From assembly GCA_039519185.1 (NCBI GenBank), contig CM076847.1, forward strand, positions 86,462,360 through 86,526,359: a stretch of 64,000 bases of DNA, given 5' to 3'. The notes under the pieces are model-generated. The model was not told where the DNA came from and did no database searches. It saw only the letters and a program-made list of their open reading frames with translations. The stretch is from Astragalus membranaceus. Taxonomy: Eukaryota; Streptophyta; Magnoliopsida; Fabales; Fabaceae. Of the stretch, positions 32,009 to 43,619 are shown piece by piece. The position numbers and the translations under genes are program-made. Numbering within the stretch: the first letter of the stretch is position 1; each line of letters begins with the position of its first letter.

Positions 32009-32655
32009 AAAAAAATGCATATAGAGAAAAGAGAAAAAATGAGCCAAGAAAAACAAGCTCGCTAGGCTGAAAACCCGAAAGGGCGGCCTAGGCAAAAATT
32101 AGAGCGACCCGGTGGATTGAAAACCCGAAGGGGCAATCCAGGCAAAAATTAGGGTCAGTAAGTTGGATTAAATAAATGTTTAGGCAATCAACAAAAGCCG
32201 GATAAGGAGTTGATCAAGGTCATGAATATGAGCGGCCGACGTTGTTACTTCAAGGACACTAACTACCCAAAGATCTGCTTAGTATTTTTGCCTTTTCATT
32301 TCTTTCAAATTCTTAATATGCTCTCAAGTCAGTGTCCCTTTCGCACACTCGGCTCCAGTCTTAATGTCAAACACTTTCCCTTCTTCTTTATTTTCCCTTG
32401 TTTTGAAATGACATTTTATGGTAGTTGATATTGAATTGTGAAACATGTGCATGACTACAAGCATTACAGATTATTACGAAATTTCTAAAGATCACATAAA
32501 CGAGGCGATCTCTCATAAATAAAATTGTAAAAAAGATAAATACATGCAAGATCACTTCAAAAAGGCGAATGATAACAATAGGCCGCACTTCAATAGCACT
32601 ACTTTGGGCAACTCCCGTATCTTACGTCGAAAGTCCTGCGAGTTGATCAACAAGA

Positions 32656-32787
32656 AGGGGCAAGAAAGAGCAAAAGAGCAAGAGCAAAAGAGCAAGAGCA
32701 AAAGAGCAAAAGCAAAAGAGCAAAAGAGCAAAGCGAAAGAGACAAGAAAGAGCAAAAGAGCAAAAGAGCAAAGAGCAAAAGAGCAAA
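32656..32787. repeat. (AGAGCAAA)-type microsatellite tract
   Basis: About 130 bp built of irregular AGAGCAAA, AGAGCAAG and AAAGCAAA units, purine-rich on the plus strand. It creates the low-complexity frames on both strands here. Confidence 0.85.
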
Positions 32788-33101
32788 AATGGTCAAAAAA
32801 AAAAAAAAGAAAAGAAACAACAAAAAAAAAAGAGGAAAAAAACAAAAGTCATCCATTACATTTCATTCATCATTCCACTCAAAACCAATCATCACACATG
32901 CATACAATTACATGCATGTCATATGCATAGCATCTGCTGTTTTTCAACTTTAAGTGTCGGTCCTTCCAGTTTTTAACGAGCATCGATCCTACATCAAACC
33001 AAATCACAATGTTAGCACCAAGTCTAGCAGAGATCCCTCAGACCAACAGCGGTCCTTCAATCCAGATCGCATGTCGCGTTATCGAGCAACCGACCGATCA
33101 A

Positions 33102-33431
33102 CCGACCCCAGGTCCTTCAGTTCAGTTTGAATCAACACGTCCAAGCAACGACTTCAAACTCTACCCTCAGATCACTACGTCGACACTGAGCACGACTCAT
33201 CATCCGACCCCAGGTCCTTCAGTTCAGTTTGAATCAACACGTCCAAGCAACGACTTCAAACTCTACTCTCAGATCACTACGTCGACACTGAGCACGACGG
33301 ATCATCCGACCCCAGGTCCTTCAGGTCAATTCGAATTAACACGTCCAAGCAACGACTTCGAACCATACCACCAGATCACTAAGTCGACACTGAGCGCGAC
33401 GGATCGCCCGACCCCAGGTCCTTCAGACTAG
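33102..33431 (+). repeat. 102-bp tandem repeat, three units plus a partial
   Basis: Units start at about 33102, 33204 and 33306, with a fourth beginning near 33408. Each is 34 codons long and keeps one frame (TPGPSVQFESTRPSNDF ...). The repeat is embedded in an ORF from 33009 to 33431. The unit contains a GTCGAC block and the GGTCCTTCAG phrase that is also scattered outside. I do not think it is a protein gene: there is no homology and it lies in the 3' UTR. Confidence 0.8.
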
Positions 33432-35474
33432 CTGTGTCAGCCTAAGACTCAGTGTATGTCCTTCGCGGCCGCTCGAAAAAAGGCCACCCCACAAACAGAC
33501 CGTATTACTAGTACCATAAGCTAGTTGCGCTCCTTCGGACCCATCGGTCCCTCAGGCTTAGGCATGCCCTTCAGACCCCGACGGTCCCTCAGTCGAACTC
33601 AAGTCGATACGTCAAGCATTGATTCTGAATTAGACCATCAGAGCCCCAGTGCTCCTTCAGATCCCCAGCAATCCTTATTTACTTCCTCTCCAAGTCAACC
33701 CAGTTTTCATAATTTTCAAAAAAAAAAAAAACCAAAAGTCTCAGTCTGGACAAAATTAGCGTCTTGTTATCTTTATTTCTATTTTCCTCGAGAAACTCGG
33801 AACCTCTCCGATTTCCTAGCAAAATATAAATAAAGAGGGGCAGCTGTAATACCCTAATTTTGTCCTATCCAAAAATGAGAAATTTTATTTATTTTTAATA
33901 AAAATAATATTCATTTTTATTTTCATGCCATATTTTATTTTATTTTTAGTTTGCTACAAGTTTCAATTTTTTTTTTTAAAAAAATAAATAATTAGAAGTA
34001 TCAAAACAAAATAGACAAAGAAGAAAATAGGGGGTCTGTAAAAAATATATGGAGGTGCAATCAGGATTGGGCCATTTAAAGCCCATTCCTCCACCAAACC
34101 CTAGCCCAATTCGCATGACCCAACCCAACAACAACAAAAACCTAACCCACAACCCATAACCCATAACCCAACTCATCACAAAACCCTAATCTCCCTCCTC
34201 CACTAAAACCCTAATTCGACCACCCCCCCTTTACCCTAAAAACCATCCACATTCAATTCCCCCCTTTCCCTAAAATTTGGCCACATTCACTCACCTTTCC
34301 CCTCCTTGATTTTCGACCCACTCCCCCTTTTTCCTCCTTGGAAATCGATTTTTTTCCTTTCCCACACTCCACCTTTCCTCTTTTCTCTCAACTCCCCACT
34401 TCCCCACACATTTTTCCCAATCTCACGCTTCCTTTCTCTCTTTCTTCCACTCACACTCAACCCTTCCCTTCTCTCTCTCTACTCCCTACGGCCCCCCATC
34501 CCCTTTTCCTCTCACACACTCATTTTTTCTCTCCCTTCTCTCTCACACACAAGCCATCATTTCCCTTCACCAACTACCTCCAAACCTTCACCCCTCCATC
34601 ATGTCAAGCTTTCCTCAAGTCAAAAAAAAAAAAGAAGAAGTTACTGTGCAAAGGTATGGGGCTTATCAGAAGAAAGAAGAAGACAAGAGCATCATCCTCA
34701 ACATAAATGGAGGCCACGACTTTGAAGAGGGGGACGGTTTTTTTTGAGAGGAAGGGAAGGAAGAAAATTTTTTAAAAAAGAGGAAAAGAGTGTATTTTCG
34801 TTTTCTTAGAAAAAAAACAGTGAGGTTGTTCACTGTTTTTTTTAGGATCCCCCTTCCTTTTCTTTTTCTTCTCCTTTCATTGTTTTTTTTTAGTTTAAAT
34901 TTGTTTGTATTAAGAAGATCCTAGAGGAGGCTCTTCCCAACACTTCCGGGTTACTTTTCTTAAGGTATTTGTAATGTAATTTTAGGATTCAATACATTTT
35001 ACTGTTTTTGCTTTTTATTTTACTATTGCTGTTTTTATGTAAATATTGTTGTTGATTGTGTTTGTTTTATTATTGTTTTTTTTTTCTCTTTATGTAAATA
35101 TGATTGCTTTTTTTTGTGTCATGGTTGCTTTTTTTTTATTAAAAAAATGTGTTGCAGTTTGTTATTTAAATATGTCCCCATGAAATAATAATTTTCGAAT
35201 TTTTTTTTTTACACATTGTTGCTGTAATTATTTTTCTACATATGTTCTTGCCTTTTTTATGTCTTAAGTTGTCATGGTTGCTGTTTTCATTATTTATATT
35301 GTTGCTGTTTTGTTTATTTAATTTAGTTGCTGTTTATGTACATATGAAACTATTGCTTTTTCTTATTTAAAAATGTAGCTTTTTTAAAAATGTTGCTGTT
35401 ACTTTTTTTATTAAGAAGTTACGATTTTGTTCATGTTTTTGTTGCTGTTTCTTTTTTATGTTAAAGTGTTTTTC

Positions 35475-35650
35475 TTTTTTTATGTTAAAATGTTGCTGTT
35501 TTTTTTTATGTTAAAATGTTGCTGTTTTTTTTGGTAAAATGTTGCTGTTTTTTTTTTATGTTAAAATGTTGCTGTTTTTTATGGTAAAATGTTGCTGTTT
35601 TTTTTATGTTAAAATGTTGCTGTTTTTTATGGTAAAATGTTGCTGTTTTT
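35475..35650 (+). repeat. T-rich tandem repeats in the element C LTR
   Basis: About six units of roughly 26-28 bp containing AAAATGTTGCTGTTTTTT, with slippage in the T run. Related single phrases are scattered back to about 35030. Confidence 0.8.
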
Positions 35651-35929
35651 ATTAAAAAATGTTACTAATTTTCGGATTAAAATAAACCTAAAAAAAAAAG
35701 TGTTAAAAAAATGTGTTCCTTTTTTATTTAGTTGTAATTTTCGGATTAAAATAAAATCCTTTTCAAAAATATAAAAAAAAATATTTTTTATAAAATAATT
35801 GGTTACTAATATCACTATTCCCTTTTTTTTAGAAAAAAAGAAAGGCAATAATAATAATCATTTTTCCCAAAAAAAAGATGAAGAGTCATTTAGTCAAATA
35901 GCAAAAAAGTAAAAATAAACCAATCAATC

Positions 35930-36110
35930 GTTTTTAGCGTCAAAACGCTATTTGCACCCCGGCAATCATTTTTAGCGTCAAAACGCTATTTGCACCCCCG
36001 GCAATCATTTTTAGCGTCAAAACGCTATTTGCATCCCCAACAATCATTTTTAGCATCAAAACGCTATTCGCACTCCAGTAACCGTTTTAGCGTCAAAACG
36101 CTGTCAACAC
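35930..36110. repeat. 38-bp tandem array with an AGCGT-CAAA-ACGCT hairpin
   Basis: Five units with hairpins at about 35936, 35974, 36013, 36052 and 36089, spaced 37-39 bp. Each holds a perfect or near-perfect 5-bp stem with a 4-base loop, followed by a C-rich stretch. Confidence 0.85.
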
Positions 36111-37070
36111 CCCCATTTTTGATACAACGCCCCTGCTGTTCGCACCCCCTATTTTTGATACAACACTCCTTGTTGTTAATTGTACCTCCCTTTTTTACTA
36201 CCACACATTCCGCTTTTATTTACATTGTAATGTTTCTAAACCATTTTTCTTTCTTTCAAACAACCATACTCACAAAAAAATAGGTTGTTACTAATGGTCA
36301 CTCTAAGCCTAGCTTGTTTGACCGTTAGGACTAACCTTCATTTTTTTTTTTCACAGCGGATTAGTAGCGGTAATCACTCTGCATTTATTCGTTTGATCAT
36401 CGCAAACACCCGCCTAAACTTCAAGAAATTTTCAGTTAATAGAAAACAAACGTAATCTCAACTCCCTTTTTCTAAAAAAAATCACGCTTCCCAGTAAGCA
36501 TTTTTTTCAAACGAAACGCTCGATCACAAACCGGGTATTTATAACAGTCACTCTGGGCCCCGCCCGTTTGAACGCTGTAAATACTTTCTTTTCCGAATAA
36601 GCCATTAATGATGACCACTCTGGATTTATCTGTTTGGTCACCATGAACGGCCTCTAGTTTTCGCAAACTTTTCAAAAATAAAAAATACCAACACACAAAT
36701 ATTTTCGACCCAAGAACTACGTAGCTTTGATTTCTCCATCGCACCCGGAGATACGTAGGAGCAGGGGCCCACTCCTGTCAAGCGCAAAAAACTAAAATTT
36801 TTATTAAGTCTTCCTTTCCGTTTTTTTTGCAAATAACAAAAAGGGTAAATTAAAATGTTTTCTTTAAACTAAATTTTTTTTCTACACATTAATTTAAAAG
36901 GTAACCTTTTTTAGGATGTTGCGGGGTGCTAGTACCTTCCCCGCACTTAATCGACCCCCGAACCCAAAAACGAAGGTTTTTTCAATGTTTCCCTAAAAAT
37001 AAATATTGATGGCGGCTCCATTGTTCAAAAACAACGAAGAATCCCTCCTCCGGATTTTTCGGTCGCTACA

Positions 37071-39241
37071 GCAATAAAATCAAGTATAACAAAATCTGCA
37101 GAAAACACAAATTTGTCAACTTGCACCAATATATCCTCAATAATTCCCTCTGGATATGCAATTGATCTATCTGCCAAAGATAGTGTCAATGTGGTAGGTT
37201 TTGCATTTCCAATCCCTAGCTTTGTGAAGATAGATTTGGGCATCAAATTGATGCTTGCACCTAAATCACATAATGCTCTTCCTGTATAGTACTTACCTAT
37301 TGAAAAAGGGATTGTAAAGCTACCTGGATCCTTTAGCTTCCTTGGAATTTTGTTTTGTAAAATCAGACTACATTCTTTTGACATGACAACAGTTTCAAAT
37401 TCCCCTAATCTTCTTCTTTTAGAAAGCACATCTTTCATGAATTTGGCATAGTTTGGCATTTGTTGAAGTGCCTCTATCAAGGGAACATTGATAAGCAATT
37501 GTTTTAAAACATCTAAAAATTTACTGAATTGCTTCTCCTCATGTATTTTTTTCAATCTTTGAGGAAAAGGAGGAGGAGGGTATTCTGGTACTAACCTTGG
37601 AGTAGGAGATGTAGGAACACCAGGTGTTTCTGCATCTTGAGAATTTTTTTCATTTTTATTTCTTTCTCCCTTCTCTGTACCTTCAAGCTCATATGGTTCT
37701 GTTAGATCCTTGCCACTTCTCAACGATATGGCTTTAACCTGTTCCTTACCTTGCCTTTGTGAGGGTGAAGCTTCTGTGTTTGATGGCAAGGTACCTACTG
37801 GTCTTTGCTGCAAAGCAGTTGCTAATTGCCCTACTTGGTTCTCTAGGTTCTTAATTGATATATCATGAGCTTGCCTAGCAGTTCTAATTTCACTAATGAA
37901 TGATCTAAGCAATTCTTCTAGAGAGTTGGTACTGGCAGGTGGGTTTGATCTTTGTTGGCTTTGAGGTAGGAATCCAGGAGGAGTACTTGGTGCAGGTGCA
38001 CTTTGTGCAGGTGCACTTTGTGCAGGTGCATTAGAATTGTTCCACCTAAAATTTGGGTGGTTCTTCCATCCTGGATTGTAGGTATTAGAGTAAGGGTTGT
38101 TATTTTTATTGTAACCTACATAATTGACAGAGACAGGGTTGCTAGGGCATTCTTCATATAGATGGCCTCCTCCACAATACACACAACTTGTAGTTCCTGG
38201 AGGGGCTTGTTCTATAGTTGCTGCAGTGTTTTCTTTAGGTGTTGCTACACTAGATGTAGGTGCACTAGTGCACTGTTTGATCAGATTGGTTAAAGTGGCT
38301 ACTTGAGCAGATAGGGCTGATATATCATTAATCTCATGTACTCCAGAGGTTCTCTTGTGAGCACTTACCCTCTCAGTAGGCCAACTTGAACCATTTGTAG
38401 CAATTTTGTCAATAAGATCACATGCTTCATTATAAGACATATTTAAAAGAACACCACCAGCTGATGCATCAAGCATCACTCTGGTTTGTGGTTCTAGACC
38501 ATTGTAAAAAGTTTCCATTTGTATAATGACAGGTAAACCATGATGTGGACATTTTCTTAAAAGTTCTTTCCATCTCTCCCATGCTTCAAACAATGATTCA
38601 AATTCTTTTTCCTTAAAAGATGTAATATCATGTCTCATCCTAGCATTTTTAATAGGAGGAAAATATTTGCTTAAGAATTTTTCAGCTAATTCATTCCATG
38701 TATGAATAGAATTGGGCTCCATAGAATTTAGCCATGATTTTGCCCTATCTTTCAAAGAGTATGGAAATAACTTAAGCCTCAATGCATCCTCACTAATGCC
38801 AGGAATGATAAAGTTACTACAAACTTCTATGAATTGTTTTAAATGTTCATGGGGATCTTCATGTGGAGATCCACCAAATTTACCAATTGTTTGCAACATT
38901 TGAAATATCATAGGTTTAAATTCAAAATGAACAGCTTCAATTTGAGGTCTAGCAATACTAGTTTGTATGTGCTGCTGGTCATATTGAGCATAGTCTCTCA
39001 TAGGTCTATCTCTATCATTAATCATACCTATTGGTCCCATTTGAATGAATTGTTGTCTGTGATCTGGTCCACCTTCAGTTTGTTGATGTGAATTAGGTCC
39101 TCCTCTTACTGAGGCATCTTCACTGTGGTGAGACATTGTTCTGCAGTCTTGTTGTCTTTGTCTTTGTTGTCTTAGCAATCTCCTAAATCTTCTCTCAATT
39201 TCTGGATCACAATCAAATTCTGGTGGTCTATCTCTGGGCAT
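37071..39241 (-). pseudogene. Element D Athila-type Gag, truncated in the protease by element C
   Basis: Starts at 39241 with MPRDRPPEFDCDPEIERRFR, typical of Athila Gag. Gag core blocks (PHEHLKQFIEVCSNF, LKLFPYSLKDRAKSWL, WNELAEKFLSKYFPP) fall at about residues 130-190. A canonical CCHC knuckle, CVYCGGGHLYEEC, is near residue 355, followed by a Pro/Ala/Gln-rich stretch. The protease begins near residue 670 (ALCDLGASINLMPKSIF). The real sequence ends at 37071 (FVILDFIA); the last 15 residues of the open frame come from the inserted element C LTR. The frame is otherwise intact over 2.1 kb. Confidence 0.9.
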
Positions 39242-39360
39242 AAACTAGTGTTTCCACACTGAGTGTTTCTGCACTAAGTGTTTCTGCACAGAAAACAGAA
39301 TACCAGTAGTACTAATAAAACACTAAATTAACAATCTAAACAACAAAATTTTACTATAAT

Positions 39361-39377
39361 CCCCGGCAACGGCGCCA
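39361..39377 (-). other. Element D primer-binding site
   Basis: Minus-strand TGGCGCCGTTGCCGGGG, the standard Athila PBS (reported as complementary to Asp tRNA). It is 6 bases from the LTR end and about 120 bases upstream of the gag start. Confidence 0.9.
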
Positions 39378-39383
39378 AAAACT

Positions 39384-41028
39384 TGGTGTGGTTTATTATA
39401 TGCAAGTATACATAGTCACACAAGTAATAAAGTGATAAGAAAGGTCGAACCCACAGGGATTATGTATTGTAAATTTTTGTAGTTCAAAGTGTACACTTAG
39501 TGTGTCTACACTATTCAGTATTTTTGGTTTGGAGTTTTCAGAGTAAGTAAAATAATAATAAGCAATAAAATGTGTGAGAAATCAGTTGGAAAAAGCAGTT
39601 GAGATGTTTTTACCAAGTACTTTACTTCTAAATGTTTTAATGGAGTATGTAGTGTGGGAACACTGGATGTTGGTGCATCAGTTTGTGCCTTTCAGCACTT
39701 CTCTGCAGAGTTTCATTACAAGCTCTTATGATCTTTGTTTTCTACAGTAAAGAGAGGTTTGTCAATTCCTCCCTTGCCTCCTAACAATGATCCAAGTTGC
39801 TAAATAGGTTCACTCTTGTAATTTTATTATCCTAAGAACTATGCTATCCTATGTCTAGGTTTTAGCATATATTTAACAAGGTTTCCTTTATTAAATACTT
39901 GTTCTTATTAACTCTTGAGTTCATAAATGTAGCCCATGTCTGCTGCTACAAGTTTTTACATATTCTAAAGTGATCAATTCCAGAATAAGTTGAAAGAAGT
40001 ATTATGCAAGAGTTTAAAGTGTTTACACTACATAAACCATAATAACATATTTAGAAGTTCATTACAAGGTTAGAACATCTCAACTTAAGGGAATTTAGCT
40101 CATGTTACTCATGTTATAAAGCAAATAATATGCAAAGAACATAAGTAAATGAATAATAAGGCAAAAAACTTAAAAGAGTAGAGATTACTTGAATAGAAGA
40201 TCTTTTGCATTAAGTTCCCAAGTTGAAGTACAATAAAGATTTCTTACACGAATTTCTTCAAAGTAGAAGTGAAGGGAATGGTTGTCAAGCACTTCCTCAC
40301 CTTCCTCTCCTTAGAAACTTAAAATGAAAATAAACTAAACCTAAACTAAACTGAAAGATAAAGGATTTAAAGATGTGAAAAGATGATATCTAGATGTGAA
40401 AGATGATTTTTTTTAGGATGATGGATTTGGCTTCTATTTATAGGCTTGAAAACTTTCCTCTTGCAAGGGGTTTCCTTTGGCGCGAAAGATCAGCTGAGGG
40501 GACCGAACATGGTTAGTTTGTTGACAACCAATCAAGCAAGCTGCACAGTTTTGGTCGCTTGCATGCATAACAAAAGAAGAGGTCCATTGGAGAAGTGCCA
40601 CATGTCTTTTAGATAAGTTTGAGTCTTGCAACTTGATTTTTATGTGTATCGCCGACTTCAGCAAGTGGCTCAGCTCCAGGTGACTAGGCATGACGTCACT
40701 AATCAAGTGTGGAAGCATTGAAATGGTCTTTGGATGTTTTGGTATTACCTGCAGAATTTTAGTAGGTGTTGGCAGTGTTTCCACTCCTAGTGTTTCCACT
40801 CCTGGTGTTGGCAGTGTTCCCACTCCTGCAGTAGCTGCACTAAACAAAAACATCAAACCTAACAAGATTTGTGCATTTTGCCTAGATCATTGCCCTTTAT
40901 CCATTTGAATATTTAGAATGTTGTTCCTTGATAAATAAGCTATAAATATATATAAATGTTCTTGAAAATAAGCAATAACTCAAGCTTAATTGTATGAATA
41001 ACTCTATATAAAATAGAGTTATCAAACA
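39384..41028 (-). repeat. Element D Athila 5' LTR (1645 bp)
   Basis: On the minus strand it begins TGTTTGATAACTCTATTTTA at 41028 and ends CCACACCA at 39384. The length fits Athila. It has repeated AGTGTTTCCACT phrases (40776-40830 and elsewhere). The outer edge at 41028 lies inside another LTR, so it marks a nested insertion. Confidence 0.85.
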
Positions 41029-41730
41029 CCCCCGATAATTTCTAACTTGTAGAAATCATCGAAATGCACTACTGGCATATATCAGAGTAACTTTCTTTTT
41101 AAATACTGAACACATACTAATACTCGATGCTAAAAACCCATCAAGTGCGCTTACATAACTTAACATAAAATACATAAATCCGGTTCTTACACCACTCAAA
41201 CTAGTGTTCAGTACCAAAATAGAAGTCTACGGAAGCGATTTACAACTTATAATACAAGTCGTACCATCGTACATCCAAGATACTGAATGAAAATACAGAG
41301 ATACATAACATAACAAAATAAACAGCGTCAGCAACTCCTCGAGCGTCTCCATGACCATGCCTCATCGTCTTCAACTTAGCCTGCAACTCTGAAAAACAAC
41401 AACATGGATTGGGTGAGACAACTTATCTCAGTGAGTTCTATCGAGACCCCTTACTAACTCTCTCGGTTCAATTATGCTTGATTCATTATTCTTGATTTCA
41501 TAAGTTCGTAGCCCTTAAGCCGACTACGTGGAACATACAACGTGTACTCGTGGTCCTTCTAAGCGACGCACAAGACACACACATAACATGATTCTTAGCA
41601 TATCACCGGCGACTTTATTTGAAAGCACCGACAAACCCATTCCCTAGCCATTCTCTACTAGGGACAAACGATGACGGGGCCTAGGTTCTGGGGCTCATGA
41701 CTTCCCCTCCCACTAGTACGCTAATCTCCC

Positions 41731-42200
41731 CCCGCATTGGGCCGTCTACCCGCATTGGGCCGTCAACAATCAATAACATGAACATAACATAACATTATTT
41801 TTATTACCATTATAACCTTAGTGATCTCACTCGTGACTACGAAGCTCGTTATCCTGACTTATAGACATCTACAGTTAAACCACCTACATTCACGTATCTC
41901 AAACACAATCAACACTACCCGCATTGGGCCGTCACATAAACAATATACCCGCATTGGGCCGTCAACAAACAATGTACCCGCATTGGGTCGTCGCATAAAC
42001 AATATACCCGCATTGGGCCGTCAACAACCAATGTACCCGCATTGGGCCGTCACATAAAAAATATACCCGCATTGGGCCGTCAACAAACAATGTACCCGCA
42101 TTGGGCCGTCACATAAACAATATTCCCGCATTGGGCCGTCTACCCGCATTGGGCCATCAACAAACAATGTACCCGCATTGGGCCGTCACTTAAACAATAT
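41731..42200 (-). repeat. Tandem amplification of ACCCGCATTGGGCCGTC in LTR3
   Basis: Twelve copies of the 17-bp phrase, two near 41731-41765 and ten from 41916 to 42187. Most are separated by alternating spacers of the form ACATAAACAATAT and AACAAACAATGT, giving a 29-30-bp unit. A single copy (reverse orientation, as expected from strand) is in LTR1 at 10656-10674. Confidence 0.9.
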
Positions 42201-42454
42201 ACCTAACCATGACATGAACAATTAACATCAACATGAAACTCGCCTCAATTATAATCACACCCTCACACGAGGTTTACGCTTCGGTTTTTCCAACAATTTA
42301 ACTTTCAAACAGGACATTATACAGTATAAATTATATATATAGATAGGTCTTTGAAATAGCTTTAAAACGCACCTGAGAACGCCTCAATCGGGTTCCCGGG
42401 TCAAAAGTTATTGCAAAAACAAGTTTTGGGTATTTTGCTGAAAAACTGCAAAGC

Positions 42455-42540
42455 GCCGCGACGCGAACTAGTTCCGTCGCGACGCGAAAAGTGACAGAAA
42501 GTTTTGCGTTGCAAAAATAATACAGGGTCGCGACGCGACG
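42455..42540. repeat. GC-rich motif cluster CGCGACGCGA in LTR3
   Basis: Three copies of CGCGACGCGA, one preceded by CCG and two by GT(C), at the position equivalent to the GCACGGRTCGTGC clusters of LTR1 and LTR2. Confidence 0.75.
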
Positions 42541-43619
42541 GGAACCTGATCTGTAGAAAAACAGACTTTGGAGACTCGGTTTAATGCCGTTTCGCTTCCT
42601 AGACGGCACCGAGACTTTCCATGACCTTTACAACCTAAAAAATAGATATTCTAACCAGCAATTCCAGTCCAATTATTCAATCCAAATCAATCACACATAA
42701 ACAATTATCGTCAAACAATCAATCAATCGAAAACTTATCAATCGAAACGTTATTTTCGTAAAACGGTTTTTAACGCAAATTATTGCAAAACGGAGACAGA
42801 CTCAGAGCACATGATTCATAATTCATAAAACAATTCCCTAGTGAGTATAGAACTCACCTATTTGACGATCGATTGAGGAGCTCTAACGAATCACGCGATG
42901 ACCGAACAATATAACACACGAACGATCCCCGCTAGGCACCAACAATCACTAAGACAGCAGCCCTCTTCGCTGGATAACTTGAAGCAGCAACTTCCCTTGA
43001 CTGAACTCTCTCCAATTCGAAATGTAAGGACAACACTTTCTCTTGGACAGCAAAACAGAAACATGCAAGGAGATAGAAGGTCAAAACTCCATTGTCTTCA
43101 ACCTTGAAGCTTCAAATCCGAAAATGGGATTGAGAGGGAGAGTGAGAATCAGTAACTGAATTTGGGTTCAATGGAATGGAAATCGAAAATGGAGTTGGAT
43201 GGTGTAGAGAAGTCTCACATGCACTCAGTTTTGGGAATTTCCCCTTCCCCCCTTTCTTCCTCTCTATCTCTCTTTCTCATCCCCTTTCTAATTTCTGAAA
43301 CTTGGTCTAATGAGAGGGATGAGGTTGACTTAGATTTCAGCTGGGTTAAATGAATTAATGTGCAATGTCTCTTATGCCCTTCAATTACCCATCCCCTCAT
43401 TCTAACTAACACATAACAATGCAATTAATCTAACTTAACAATTAAGCACACAATTACTAACAAGTTATTAAATAAATAATCCACTTCCTAAGCATAATAT
43501 ATTCGATTATGTTAATTAATAACTTGACCTCTCACTAATCACGATTATAAGACTACTTAATCCATAACCGTTATTCGAATATCGATCGACAAAATTTCTA
43601 AAAATTAGGGGATGTTACA

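Larger units (their letters stand above)
32009..33830 (+). other. Element C 3' untranslated region, repeat-rich
   Basis: Begins with two copies of a 'gaaaacccgaaRgggc' phrase at 32069-32135, then mostly simple and minisatellite repeats. These include an AGAGCAAA-type run (32656-32787), the 102-bp tandem repeats (33102-33431) and scattered GGTCCTTCAG phrases to 33670. Long 3' UTRs between pol and LTR are typical of Ogre-type elements. Confidence 0.7.
33845..37070 (+). repeat. Element C 3' LTR (3226 bp)
   Basis: Starts TGTAATACCCTAATTTTG directly after the polypurine tract TAAAGAGGGGCAGC (33831-33844) and ends TTTTCGGTCGCTACA at 37070. Near its end are blocks I recognise from Tat/Ogre LTRs: GGGGTGCTAGTACCTTCCCC (about 36924) followed by GACCCCCGAACCC, and ATGGCGGCTCC. 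It contains T-rich 'atgttaaaatgttgctg' repeats (about 35480-35650) and a 38-bp hairpin array. The next bases, GCAAT, resume the Athila protease sequence. Confidence 0.8.
41029..43619 (-). repeat. Tekay-type LTR (LTR3), minus strand, cut by the Athila insertion
   Basis: On the minus strand it starts TGTAACATCCCCTAATTTTT at 43619 and proceeds through blocks shared with LTR1 and LTR2: donor-like AGGTGAGTTCTATACTCAC at about 42858, GC-rich palindromes, and acceptor-like TTGTTTTTCAG at 41389. It should end ATCGGGGTGTTACA, but breaks after ATTATCGGGG at 41029, where the Athila LTR begins. The seven terminal bases are therefore missing here. Confidence 0.85.

Noticed and set aside
33009..33431. 140-codon frame with Pro/Ser repeats as a gene
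   Set aside because: It lies in the 3' UTR of an Ogre-type element, is made of a 102-bp minisatellite and has no homology I recognise.
34090..34215. Several AAACCCTA phrases suggesting interstitial telomeric DNA
   Set aside because: The phrases are dispersed among ACCCATAACCC and other sequence inside an LTR and do not form a telomere array.
36472..36832. Minus-strand frames within the element C LTR
   Set aside because: They fall in conserved LTR blocks and are chance open frames.
33845..37070. Two opposed LTRs meeting between 33845 and 37070
   Set aside because: The right end (TCGGTCGCTACA) could be read as an LTR start on the minus strand. However, the preceding blocks (GTGCTAGTACCTTCCCC, GGCGGCTCC) fit the 3' part of a plus-strand Tat/Ogre LTR, and no internal boundary was seen, so one LTR is simpler.
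41731..42200. Regularly spaced repeats resembling a CRISPR array
   Set aside because: The spacers are themselves two repeated types, the host is a plant, and the array lies inside an LTR. It is a minisatellite.
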